NCBI GenBank assembly: GCA_021927905.1 | Contig: BLLK01000062.1 | Span: forward strand, 1,922,001 to 1,986,000 | Direction of reading: 5' to 3' | DNA length: 64,000 nt | Source: Chaetoceros tenuissimus | Lineage: Eukaryota > Bacillariophyta > Thalassiosirophyceae > Chaetocerotales > Chaetocerotaceae | Shown: one piece after another, positions 21,869-30,330 of the stretch | Position numbering within the stretch: the stretch's first letter is position 1 | How the letters are laid out: every line of letters begins with the position of its first letter | Position numbers and translations under genes: made by a program | The notes under the pieces: model-generated | What the model was told of the DNA's origin: nothing | Database searches by the model: none | What the model saw: only the letters and a program-made list of their open reading frames with translations

Positions 21869-23050
21869 CTAAGGAAAATAATAATACATTTTAGGGCCGT
21901 TTCTTTCCGGAACAGGAGTCATTGGAATCAAAGGAAGTCCATTGTCCAACTTTGGTGAGACAAATTCTTCTAAATCAGAGTAGCTATCCTCATCATTCTT
22001 TTGAGGAGTTAAATTCAAAAGAGTTTCATCTATAGCATGTTGAAAGGGGAGACTCAATTCATTTTGTCTGAAAACAAGCAATCGCTTTTTCTTGATTTGC
22101 CTATTACTATCATCTGTTACCTGCACTTTTTCATTTACATTTCCCTCTTGTGCACACTGTATACTTTGATTACCAACTTTGTTTTGGTCCATCAAATTGC
22201 CTGTCTCATCTAATCTACCAGGTCTTTGATTTTCGTTTGGAGAATACACCTGATCATCAGTCATGAGAGCAACAGCTTTTGGCAAACGTTTCCTTACAGT
22301 ATTCCTTCTCGCCAGCGCAATCGTCTGCTTCAAGTTTTTATCAGCTGCATCTTCCATCAACGCTTCTAAAGAATCTACTGTCAAATTGACACTGACTCCA
22401 GTGTCTTGATCACCATCTACGTTGAATTCCTGACTCCCTCTATTCATTTTCATCAAGCGACCGAACGAATTCTTACCAACATGTACCCCTTGAGCAATCA
22501 CATTCAACTCATGCTCACTTCGTGCCTTTCCAAACAAACGCTTTTCCTCCAGACTCACAATTTCTCTTTTTCTCTTGTTGGACAAAGGATAGAGTAAGGA
22601 AGAAGGACCTTCATCAAGACTATCCCTTTTCGATTGACCAATGACTCGTTTCGATCGTTTTGGTTCAGATATATTCAAAAGTTGAATTCGATTCCAGAGT
22701 TCCAAAGGAGTTTTTTCACTCTCAAACCAATGCTTTGAGATGGATTCCATATCGTATCCGATAGCATTGACGGCTTTGATTAGTTTCTTATCATCCTTTT
22801 CCCAAAAGAGGCTTTCTGGTTCATCTTGATGTCGTGACGCTTCACTGTAAAACACGGATGTAGACTTGATTGACCTTTTGATGCGAGTTGACTGACGCCT
22901 GACAATTTGAGGTTTCACAGTTGCTTGAGAAGAATGATCAGCTTTGCTGCTGTTCGATGGATGACGGGGATTGAGCTTTTGGTCAAAGTAGATTTCATTG
23001 TCGGCAGTCTTGTTCACTACGATTGATAGTTTCCGGATTGGTCCACTCAT
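21869..23050 (-). CDS. SANT/Myb-like nuclear protein (tentative)
   Basis: The frame is open from 23230, but the first segment looks like untranslated leader; the likely start is the ATG at 23050 (MSGPIRKLSIVVNKT), giving 393 residues. The protein is basic with RQSTRIKRSIK near residue 55, then a single SANT-like stretch: LFWEKDDKKLIKAVNAIGYD followed by MESISKHWFESEKTPLELWNR. Aromatic residues are spaced as in Myb/SANT repeats. Further basic clusters (SNKRKREI, RRNTVRKRLPK, KKKRLLVF) suggest nuclear location. A chromatin or DNA-binding role is inferred from one diverged repeat only. Confidence 0.5.
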   Translation of the reverse strand: MSGPIRKLSIVVNKTADNEIYFDQKLNPRHPSNSSKADHSSQATVKPQIVRRQSTRIKRSIKSTSVFYSEASRHQDEPESLFWEKDDKKLIKAVNAIGYDMESISKHWFESEKTPLELWNRIQLLNISEPKRSKRVIGQSKRDSLDEGPSSLLYPLSNKRKREIVSLEEKRLFGKARSEHELNVIAQGVHVGKNSFGRLMKMNRGSQEFNVDGDQDTGVSVNLTVDSLEALMEDAADKNLKQTIALARRNTVRKRLPKAVALMTDDQVYSPNENQRPGRLDETGNLMDQNKVGNQSIQCAQEGNVNEKVQVTDDSNRQIKKKRLLVFRQNELSLPFQHAIDETLLNLTPQKNDEDSYSDLEEFVSPKLDNGLPLIPMTPVPERNGPKMYYYFP

Positions 23051-23418
23051 GCTCTCTGTAGATGAGAAATTGAATCTGTAGATGAGAAACTGAATATGGT
23101 AAAGATGAAGCAAGGGGAGTCTAATGCTAAGCTCGAATGAGTAATGGATAGAAGAGAGACTGCTTGTGATTTTAAAGGGAAAGAAGATGAAGGTGGCGAT
23201 GTGTCTGTCGCCAAGTTGAAGGCTATTCACCTAGCCAATTAGAAGACAGTGGAATGCCTGAGAAACCAAGCGGCAAGCTCGCAAGCAGCACAAGAGCCTA
23301 CAAGAGCACAAGCACACAGCACAACTTCATAATTTTGAAGTAAGTAAGCTTAGGAGTAAGCTCTAGTTACAAGCCAAGACCACTACAGCACCATAGATAC
23401 CAAAAGGACAAATTCATC

Positions 23419-23643
23419 ATGAGTGAGAAAAAAGAAGAGCAGAAAGTAGCGACTCCAGCACCAGCAATCGAGGCTATCGAAGAAGATGACGAATTTGAGG
23501 AATTTGAACCTTGCCACTGGGACGTAGCAGATGAAGATGCCGAGGATGCTCAGCAATGGCAGGATAATTGGGATGATGATGATATCGAAGATGAATTCAC
23601 ACAGCAGTTGAGGGCAGAGTTGATGCAAAATTCTGGAAAATAG
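23419..23643 (+). CDS. SEM1: 26S proteasome lid subunit SEM1/DSS1 (Rpn15)
   Basis: A 74-residue, highly acidic protein with both conserved halves of the family: [14 protein letters not shown] (acidic-aromatic site I) and [20 protein letters not shown] (site II), ending in a short helix RAELMQN. DSS1 is an intrinsically disordered subunit that stabilises the proteasome lid, binds ubiquitin, and also joins BRCA2 and TREX-2 complexes in other eukaryotes. Length and composition fit the family (about 70 to 90 residues). The short convergent-free context gives no further hint. Confidence 0.9.
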   Translation: MSEKKEEQKVATPAPAIEAIEEDDEFEEFEPCHWDVADEDAEDAQQWQDNWDDDDIEDEFTQQLRAELMQNSGK

Positions 23644-24977
23644 GGTGTATAGACAAACTAGTAGTGATTGTCGTGTACGAGGTCTGCGGACGAATAACCG
23701 GATTGCAAAGCAAACTCTACATGGACTATTGGAAACATATTCGTATCTATGTATCGTTGTTCTATAGAGTTTTGGATATATAGATACCTACAAATACAAA
23801 TCTTGCCATATTCTACCAACTATACTTCAGGTTCTATGAACTAAAAGTATCCAAATATGGATTGTAAAATAAGAAAATTTTAAGATTGGAAAAGATATTG
23901 CTCTCAAGGTGTAAGGTACTCGTATTCACTGTAAAACTGACATTGCTATTAAACGTGAGAGTACGAGATACTACAATCTATAGGAAACAAAATACTACCG
24001 ATCGAAACCCTTCAATACATTTTTAGCCTCCTTCTCTTCACCAAAGCTTTTGTTTCTTTGTCATTATTTGTACTAAGGCATTTATGAAACCCAAATGAAA
24101 GGCTTTTGGAGAGCATCTATACAATATCATATAGCTAGCATCATATCGCTAGCCGTGGGCTGTTTACAACAACTATTTATATTCATTCCATATTAGAGAC
24201 TGGAAACGCTCTCAATTCTTACAACATGAGGTTTGTAAGTTCATTTTGTCTTTGGCAACTACAGTAAAAACGCAATCAAGACATGACAATACGGAGTTAT
24301 TGTTAAAGTATAGTAAGTATTATACGAGCAACAACTGAGAGAGCCATCATGCAAAACACAGATGTCCGTCTATATTAGAAAGTAGGATTTTTATTTCGCC
24401 ATTGAGATCCAATTCCAGCGACCTTTGATTTGATTTGATTAATGGACCGCTTGGTGTAGAGGTTTACTAATAGAGCAAATGACCATTACTTTGCTCTCTC
24501 TATGTAAGAAAGGGTTGATGTTAGGTTTGATATTAAGTGAGAAGTTAGGGCGAGGGGAAGGGTAGTCTAATGTGAAGGGTAACGTGAAGGGTAACGTGAA
24601 TAAGATATGTTATTTCTTTCCAAAAACAAGGAATGAGAAGGCTTCGTCGCAGTGTAGAAATTTACGAGTACGTATATTGGATAATGAAAGGGTAATGTGA
24701 GGTAAAGTGAAGGGCAAAGAATGATGTCTATTCAAAAAGAAGAAGCGAACCTTCAATAGAAAATGATACTTCTATGCAGAAACAAGGCTTCGCAAGATAG
24801 AAGTTTCTTCTTGGAAATCAGGGTAAAGTGACGGGTGAAGGGTAATGTGAAGGGCAATTTGAAGAGTAAAGATAATGTCTATTCAAATACAAGTGATGGA
24901 TATATTTTAGCATGAGAGACGATTGGTCTCAGAAATCAGACTAAAGAACGATTGAAACGAGATTTTTCACCAAAAAA
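23644..24977. other. Long AT-rich intergenic stretch
   Basis: About 1.3 kb without a convincing open frame. The right third (24540-24895) holds degenerate GTGAAGGGTAA-type repeats, listed separately. Confidence 0.55.
24540..24895. repeat. Degenerate GTGAAGGGTAA repeats and a diverged tandem duplication
   Basis: The unit GTGAAGGGTAA or close variants recurs many times. Two neighbouring blocks, ending near 24733 and 24889, both finish with GGGCAA..., then TAATGTCTATTCAAA or TGATGTCTATTCAAA, and both contain an AAACAAGG...AAGGCTTCG motif, so they appear to be old tandem copies of about 160 bp. Confidence 0.6.
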
Positions 24978-25766
24978 ATGATGAATTTTTCGTGCGGCGT
25001 CAGCAGTTCCAGGCTTCTCATATGTGACAGCAGGCTTCTGCAAACCTTTGATGAAATTCGATACAAATCTACTTTCACAACTCCTTTTACAAAATTTACC
25101 TACCATAAAAAATCAACATCAATTTTCTACATTCAAGACAATATGAAAGACATGAAAGAGTTTTGCAAAAACTATGGTATTGACATCGATCTTCTCCTGG
25201 AAGAAAAAGTCATTGCTAATGAAAGCTGCTTCTGGTGTTTGCTGCAGTCTCAAACAGATAGATTGAATCATTACTACTATGATGAAGAACATCGCATAAA
25301 AAAAGCTCTATCTCATCCGAAGAGAAGATACCTACCGAACGAAAGTGCCATAGTCACATTGGCAAGTATCCGGAATCAAGTGATCTGGCTAATGGACTTC
25401 ATTTTATATAATGTGAAATTATTTGCTAGGATGGTTAGTGAGTTTGATGATTTCCACCAGCTGGACACATTCCACGAGGAGATGGCATACTTTAAGGAAA
25501 CATACATGTTTATAGACGGACATGGACTTCATATGATTTTAAATCTGATTGACGAGATGGTGCTCGAGATAGAAGCTATTACTTTACATGAGGATCAATA
25601 TCTACAAAAAGATGGAGAATCAAATTTCTCTGGAGCTGATAGAAGGATAAATATGAAGCACAAGAGGCAAGTTGAGAGGGAAAGACTGGTAATAAAAAGG
25701 AAGAAATCACGGAGTAGACTAGGTATCAATATTCTTCGTGTACTTTTAAGAAGGAATCAATCATGA
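24978..25766 (+). CDS. Hypothetical protein, possibly a diverged SPX-like fold
   Basis: A 262-residue protein starting at the first ATG after the repeat region. The first 50 residues are Ser/Thr-rich and could be a mitochondrial leader. The middle has CFWCLLQSQTDRLNHYYYDE and later RNQVIWLMDFILYNVKLFAR followed by MVSEFDD, which recall the two halves of SPX domains (Glu/Asn-Phe-Tyr segment, then Asn-x3-Phe-x-x-x-x-x-x-Phe-Asp). The usual KKhDK lysines of SPX are not visible, so phosphate or inositol-pyrophosphate sensing is not supported. The C-terminus is basic (RLVIKRKKSRSRLG). Family uncertain. Confidence 0.5.
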   Translation: MMNFSCGVSSSRLLICDSRLLQTFDEIRYKSTFTTPFTKFTYHKKSTSIFYIQDNMKDMKEFCKNYGIDIDLLLEEKVIANESCFWCLLQSQTDRLNHYYYDEEHRIKKALSHPKRRYLPNESAIVTLASIRNQVIWLMDFILYNVKLFARMVSEFDDFHQLDTFHEEMAYFKETYMFIDGHGLHMILNLIDEMVLEIEAITLHEDQYLQKDGESNFSGADRRINMKHKRQVERERLVIKRKKSRSRLGINILRVLLRRNQS

Positions 25767-26777
25767 GAGAACATGCACCCAGTAAACAATCAACACTGTA
25801 TTGTAAAAATTTTCCAATTCCGAAACGTACGTAATACATAAATCTAAAGAATTTTGCAATTAGATATATTTCGAAAAGTCCACTCAATCCTATCATACAT
25901 CATATATATTCAAAGACAAGGAAGTACTTGATGAAGTATTCCACCAAACCATCACTTCTACTGTACACTACATCCCCATTTCAGGAGAAATCAAAATTTC
26001 CAAATTGGATTTGGATAAGGTTTTCCTTTCAGCCTTCTCTTTAGCCTTCTCTTTAGCCTTCTCTTTAGCCTTCTCATCAGAATGACATTCTAGGCAATGT
26101 TCAACTTTCATAATCACAAAAATTGATAGACTACATTTAAAAAAGCACGAAGTTGATCATACTGAAATCACGAAATGTTGCTAAATTTTGCAATGTAGTA
26201 AAATCTATATTGTACCACAACCATCGTGCCTTCATACCACGGAGATGAAATTGGAATCGGGAATATCAATGCCCAAAACGATGAGGATATGACTCCATTT
26301 GCTGGATACTATACATGCTTTTGTGAACTTCTACTGTTACCATGTTGCTTTCATGCGTTCTTTTATTCAAACATCTCGACTGTTCGTATTCCATTTACCA
26401 CCAATCAATAAGCCAAGTCAAACATGCTACGATGTAGATATCTTATCTTATAATGTTGGGGAGAATGACGTTTTGATGAGTCAAACCAAAGATAATATTC
26501 AAAGAAGTTTTACAACAAAAATACAAATCTATTTTAGAGTAGTTCGTATGTTACTAGCTCGCTGCTTTTTCTTTTTTGTGCAAGCATTGTGACCATTTTC
26601 GTTTCACTCCAACAATAAATAATACAGCATCTATACACTGAAATTCTAAAAATCTAGACTAGAACCAAGCTATTTGTACTAGCGTCGGTAAACGAAAAAC
26701 GAAGCTCTAGAGTAGGTCTTTGTCTACCGAGCAAATTTGAAATAGAATGGCAATTTTATCCCCAACTGCCATCACTA
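25767..26777. other. Intergenic stretch
   Basis: About 1 kb with only the small EKAK frame on the minus strand and weak plus-strand frames (26226-26592) that lack recognisable composition. Confidence 0.45.
25968..26111 (-). CDS. Possible 47-residue ORF with EKAK repeats
   Basis: An open frame starts MKVEHCLECHSDEKAK, continues with three further KEKA units from a 12-bp repeat and ends SPEMGM. The CLEC motif is a CxxC pair. No known family fits; the short length and the simple repeat make a real gene uncertain. It may be an exon of something larger. Confidence 0.2.
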   Translation of the reverse strand: MKVEHCLECHSDEKAKEKAKEKAKEKAERKTLSKSNLEILISPEMGM

Positions 26778-27092
26778 CTAATTGTCGATAGCATCGTTCG
26801 CAAGTTGATCTGCTTCCCAATTTTGAATACGAGAAATATGCTGAATCTTGTGAAAACTATAATCGATATCTTGAAGCACTTCATTGGCTTCATCGAACAA
26901 TGGGCGGATGTTGTCACTTCGAACTGCATACTCTCCGTTCATCTGTTTCACAGCGATCTCAGAGTCTCCTCTAATGTATAGTCCATGACAAGAATAATTA
27001 TCTCTTACACATTCGAGGCCGTTGATCAGTCCATAATATTCAGCCTGATTGTTGGAAACATTGCGAGACGGTTGATAGGATTCAGATACCAT
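26778..27092 (-). pseudogene. RNase H-type domain, N-terminally truncated
   Basis: A 104-residue frame matching the RNase HI/RVT_3 fold from the second strand on: SYQPSRNVSNNQAEYYGLI has the catalytic Glu, YIRGDSEIAVKQMNG has the central Asp, and NWEADQLANDAID has the last Asp. The first strand with the initial catalytic Asp (DGSxxxNPG type) is absent; upstream sequence within the 100 bp to the next gene does not encode it, although a far exon cannot be excluded. A TATATAAAC-type box lies about 60 bp upstream of the ATG. Either a decayed gene, a retroelement relic or a spliced gene with a distant 5' exon. Listed as a truncated copy. Confidence 0.6.
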
Positions 27093-27196
27093 CTACGTAC
27101 TATGAACCAAAGATAGATAGACATCATTCAAATCCTATATTTTTAATAAAACACTGTTTATATAATACTACATCGATTTTCATTCTAGTTGCGAGT

Positions 27197-28300
27197 TCAA
27201 TTAGAAGAAAAGAATTCCTTCAAACTCCAAACCCAACAACTCAAAGTTGCAACAAAGCTAAATGAAAATAGTAAAGATGTCGTGGCGCTCATGAAACCTG
27301 TCGACACAGCAAATGAGTCAATAAGTCTCTTGTAAATGATACCACCAAGAGCAAATACATTTACTGCCTTTTTGGCATTGGATTTCTTAGCGACAGCCAA
27401 ACTTGCCATTGAATATAAAAATAAAAATGTACTTGCTGCCACTTCTGCACCAACCTTTCCTATCACCGGTATTCTCCCACCATGCTGAATCTCCACAGCG
27501 AATGCTAAGAAAGAAGCGATAGTGGTGAAACTACTATAAACTTGATAAGCCCATAACACATACTGCGGCTTGTTTCTCAATGGATATCCACTGAAAATAG
27601 GTACAAGTGGTAGTACTAAAAATGATGCCAATGGCAATTGACCGGGCAAAGCATTGGAAGAGGCAAACAGCCAAGCAGATGAGCAGAGATTCGCGATCGT
27701 GATACACGTCAAATCTTTTTGGGTCAAAAACTCTTCGTCGAGATTAGGAAATATTGCAGAAAGAGTTACTGTCAGTAGTTGCAACCCTGCAATCAGTGGC
27801 CATACTAAAAAGACAAAAGAGCTTGGTGTTACAAGTGTAGGGAAGTAACTTGCAAATTGTGAATTGGTAGTCATGCCCACTGTTCTAGTTAACACCGTCG
27901 ACAATGTTGCTGTTTCACATGTGTTTGCCATGGGACCCATTTGCATCATTGATGCCATACTTATTAATCCAAAGTAGGATAATGACATGAGAGCAGGTAC
28001 ATGGTTTCCAATTCGAATCAGTCTACTAAGAATATGTTTATCTGCGAATGCGAGTGTTTTGCTAACTTTCAGTCCAAATTGAGTAACTGGACATTTGGAA
28101 TCTTCGGGATCAACAGAACCACTCTTGGCAGCCTGCATATATGTGGATCTTCTATGCAAATCGTGTGTTCTTCTTGAATGTGGTGCATTTGGAAGAATCA
28201 TGCGTATGTTCTTTGGAGTTCTGTTTGCAATTGAAAATGAAGGTGTCAAAGCAGTGCAGTATGCAATAGTGAGCCCAAAACAGATTGACTGAAGCTTCAT
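27197..28300 (-). CDS. Multi-pass membrane protein with signal/plastid leader, weakly TspO-like
   Basis: A 367-residue protein. The N-terminus MKLQSICFGLTIAYCTAL is a signal peptide followed by a Ser/Arg-rich stretch, as in plastid leaders. About six or seven hydrophobic spans follow, starting near ALMSLSYFGLISMASMM. The segment LVTPSSFVFLVWPLIAGLQ and the later SSAWLFASS resemble the proline/tryptophan-bearing helices of TspO/MBR-related (tryptophan-rich sensory) proteins, but key tryptophans are few, so this is tentative. Likely in a plastid or secretory membrane. The start is 82 bp upstream of a divergent open frame leading into the ALG3 gene. Confidence 0.6.
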   Translation of the reverse strand: MKLQSICFGLTIAYCTALTPSFSIANRTPKNIRMILPNAPHSRRTHDLHRRSTYMQAAKSGSVDPEDSKCPVTQFGLKVSKTLAFADKHILSRLIRIGNHVPALMSLSYFGLISMASMMQMGPMANTCETATLSTVLTRTVGMTTNSQFASYFPTLVTPSSFVFLVWPLIAGLQLLTVTLSAIFPNLDEEFLTQKDLTCITIANLCSSAWLFASSNALPGQLPLASFLVLPLVPIFSGYPLRNKPQYVLWAYQVYSSFTTIASFLAFAVEIQHGGRIPVIGKVGAEVAASTFLFLYSMASLAVAKKSNAKKAVNVFALGGIIYKRLIDSFAVSTGFMSATTSLLFSFSFVATLSCWVWSLKEFFSSN

Positions 28301-28736
28301 GGTTAAATCTTAATCCGTGATGTTTTTTCTCTGTGGAAAATGAATAAATTATATACAAAGTTATCCAGTTTCAGTATTTATATTGAGCAGTTTCCAACAA
28401 AGATTGAGTTTGCGTTCCGCTCTTGATGTTTTGATGTGTTGTGGTGGGACGATGAAATCTTTGGAGTTGAAGTTTGAAGAAGAAAGACAAGTACGTACTT
28501 CCAATAGGATACTCTACCCCTATAAGAGTGTCCTCAATTTTCAACACCGGACAGACGACAATGGTCATTTCTATTTTGAACACAATTTGGAGGTCTATTG
28601 GCTATGTTCATCATGTTGGATGTTGGATTGGAAGCTCCATATAGGTGTAACTGGATTCTATTACGACTATATCCATATCTCTTCCAATACCTTACTCTCC
28701 TCATTTCATTTCACTAAGAATTGGTCAAGATCACAA
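28301..28736. promoter_or_regulatory. Divergent spacer upstream of ALG3
   Basis: The ALG3 frame is open from 28383 but without an ATG at its beginning, and this part lacks family similarity, so it is treated as leader and promoter shared with the minus-strand membrane-protein gene. Confidence 0.45.
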
Positions 28737-30014
28737 ATGGTGGAAGGGAAGCTTTCGTCAAAACTCGTCAATCTTTACAATTCTTCATGGAATTTACCAT
28801 ACATAACCCTCCTCCTCATTTTTGAAGGTATCCTCTCCTTCATCATTCTCAAAAAAGTACCCTACACAGAAATTGACTGGGAAGCTTACATGCAAGAAGT
28901 TTCCATGTGGCAGGAAGGGCAGCTCGACTATACAAAAATTTATGGAGGAACCGGGCCTTTGGTCTACCCAGCTGGATTTTTATATATTTATGCTTTTTTC
29001 AAATGGCTTACGGATAATGGAACCAATATTGCCAAAGGTCAAGCTTTGTTTTCGATGATGTATATCCTACATCAAGCAATAGTACTATCAATATACCATA
29101 TGATTGGGGCACAAGTGATTGGTGATTGCAAATCGAGGCAGGAGACAACACTACAGAGATCACATACCATATGGTCATGGAGAATTGCAATGGCGATATT
29201 GTGCTTTTCTAAGCGAATCCATTCCATTTTCATTTTGAGATTATTCAATGATGGAGTGTGTATGCTTTTATTTTATGTTTCATGTCTTTTATTCATGAAA
29301 TCAAGGTGGAGGATTGGCTGTGTCTTTTTCTCATTGGCTGTATCGGTAAAGATGAATGTACTACTCTTTGCACCGGGATTGCTGCTATTGTTACTGCAAT
29401 CCAGCGAGAATGTTTTTGAGACAATTATCAATCTTGCTATTTGTGCAAGCATCCAAGTGTTTCTTGGAGCTCCATTCTTGCTGAGTTATCCCGTGAGCTA
29501 TCTTCGAAAGGCATTTGAGTTTGATAGAGTATTTTTCTACAAATGGACAGTCAATTGGAAATTTCTTTCAGAAGACGTTTTTCTATCAGAGAAAGTATCG
29601 CTGGCCCTTCTTATGATGCATTTGGTCACTCTGGGATTGTTTGCAAGAAAAGTCATCAAATCGAGTAAGGCTGAAACGGGCGTTGCAATTTTCCAAGGAA
29701 AACCACTGAATCCGGCATATGTTGCACACACGCTTTTTATCTCAAACTTTGTTGGAATTGCATTTGCAAGAACGCTTCACTATCAGTTTTATTCATGGTA
29801 TTTCCATTCCTTACCTGCTATGTTGTGGCTTACAAATTTGCACATCACGATAAAATGTGCTTTATTGATGATGATTGAATATGCATTCAATGTATTTCCA
29901 GCTACATCTCAAAGTTCCGCAGCTTTGCAGTTGGCACATATAGTCTGCATTGCTTCTCTATACTTTGCTAAAGTTCCAAAAACTCTGAAAGATTGTGTGA
30001 GGAAAAAGGATTAA
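28737..30014 (+). CDS. ALG3: Dol-P-Man:Man5GlcNAc2-PP-Dol alpha-1,3-mannosyltransferase (ALG3/Not56)
   Basis: From the ATG at 28737 the protein is 425 residues, close to the family norm; family similarity begins right there (NLYNSSWNLPYITLLLIFEG). The lumenal loop hallmark IDWEAYMQEVSMWQEGQLDY followed by YGGTGPLVYPAGFLYIY is the ALG3 signature, and about ten membrane spans follow, with RTLHYQFYSWYFHSLPAML as the conserved late loop. The enzyme adds the first dolichol-phosphate-mannose-dependent mannose to the lipid-linked oligosaccharide on the lumenal face of the ER. Upstream in-frame ATGs exist (for example about 28438) but would add sequence with no homology. Confidence 0.93.
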   Translation: MVEGKLSSKLVNLYNSSWNLPYITLLLIFEGILSFIILKKVPYTEIDWEAYMQEVSMWQEGQLDYTKIYGGTGPLVYPAGFLYIYAFFKWLTDNGTNIAKGQALFSMMYILHQAIVLSIYHMIGAQVIGDCKSRQETTLQRSHTIWSWRIAMAILCFSKRIHSIFILRLFNDGVCMLLFYVSCLLFMKSRWRIGCVFFSLAVSVKMNVLLFAPGLLLLLLQSSENVFETIINLAICASIQVFLGAPFLLSYPVSYLRKAFEFDRVFFYKWTVNWKFLSEDVFLSEKVSLALLMMHLVTLGLFARKVIKSSKAETGVAIFQGKPLNPAYVAHTLFISNFVGIAFARTLHYQFYSWYFHSLPAMLWLTNLHITIKCALLMMIEYAFNVFPATSQSSAALQLAHIVCIASLYFAKVPKTLKDCVRKKD

Positions 30015-30330
30015 AGGGAATTTAACATTTCAACATTTCAAATAAGTACCGTTAAAATAACGTTCACATAGTAACGGTTGTACTCGTCGTTTCCTATTGA
30101 AATTCATCTTTTTAGAAATAGCTCATTACTCTATTGCGGAATTCGAATATCATATAAAGAGTGCAATCTCATTCTTGCCATTCTGACATATAATCTCATA
30201 TAGTGTTTAAGTTTAATTGTGGGAGGAGGGACATTAATTGACCTGATGCTTAGAACACGGTTTACAACTACTAGCTATCTACCTCAACCAGATCATCACA
30301 ACTAATTATACATCGATATGAAACCAAATC
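30015..30330. other. Intergenic stretch
   Basis: About 316 bp between two plus-strand genes. Nothing recognised. Confidence 0.4.

Noticed and set aside
22406-22597. Short plus-strand frame
   Set aside because: Antisense shadow of the SANT-like gene with no recognisable motif.
23050-23230. Upstream in-frame extension of the SANT-like gene
   Set aside because: The segment is rich in Leu/Ile/Tyr/His, lacks leader features and family similarity; the ATG at 23050 gives a sensible nuclear-type N-terminus.
26226-26592. Two overlapping plus-strand frames rich in Phe, Cys and Tyr
   Set aside because: Composition is that of AT-rich non-coding DNA; no motif or clear start context.
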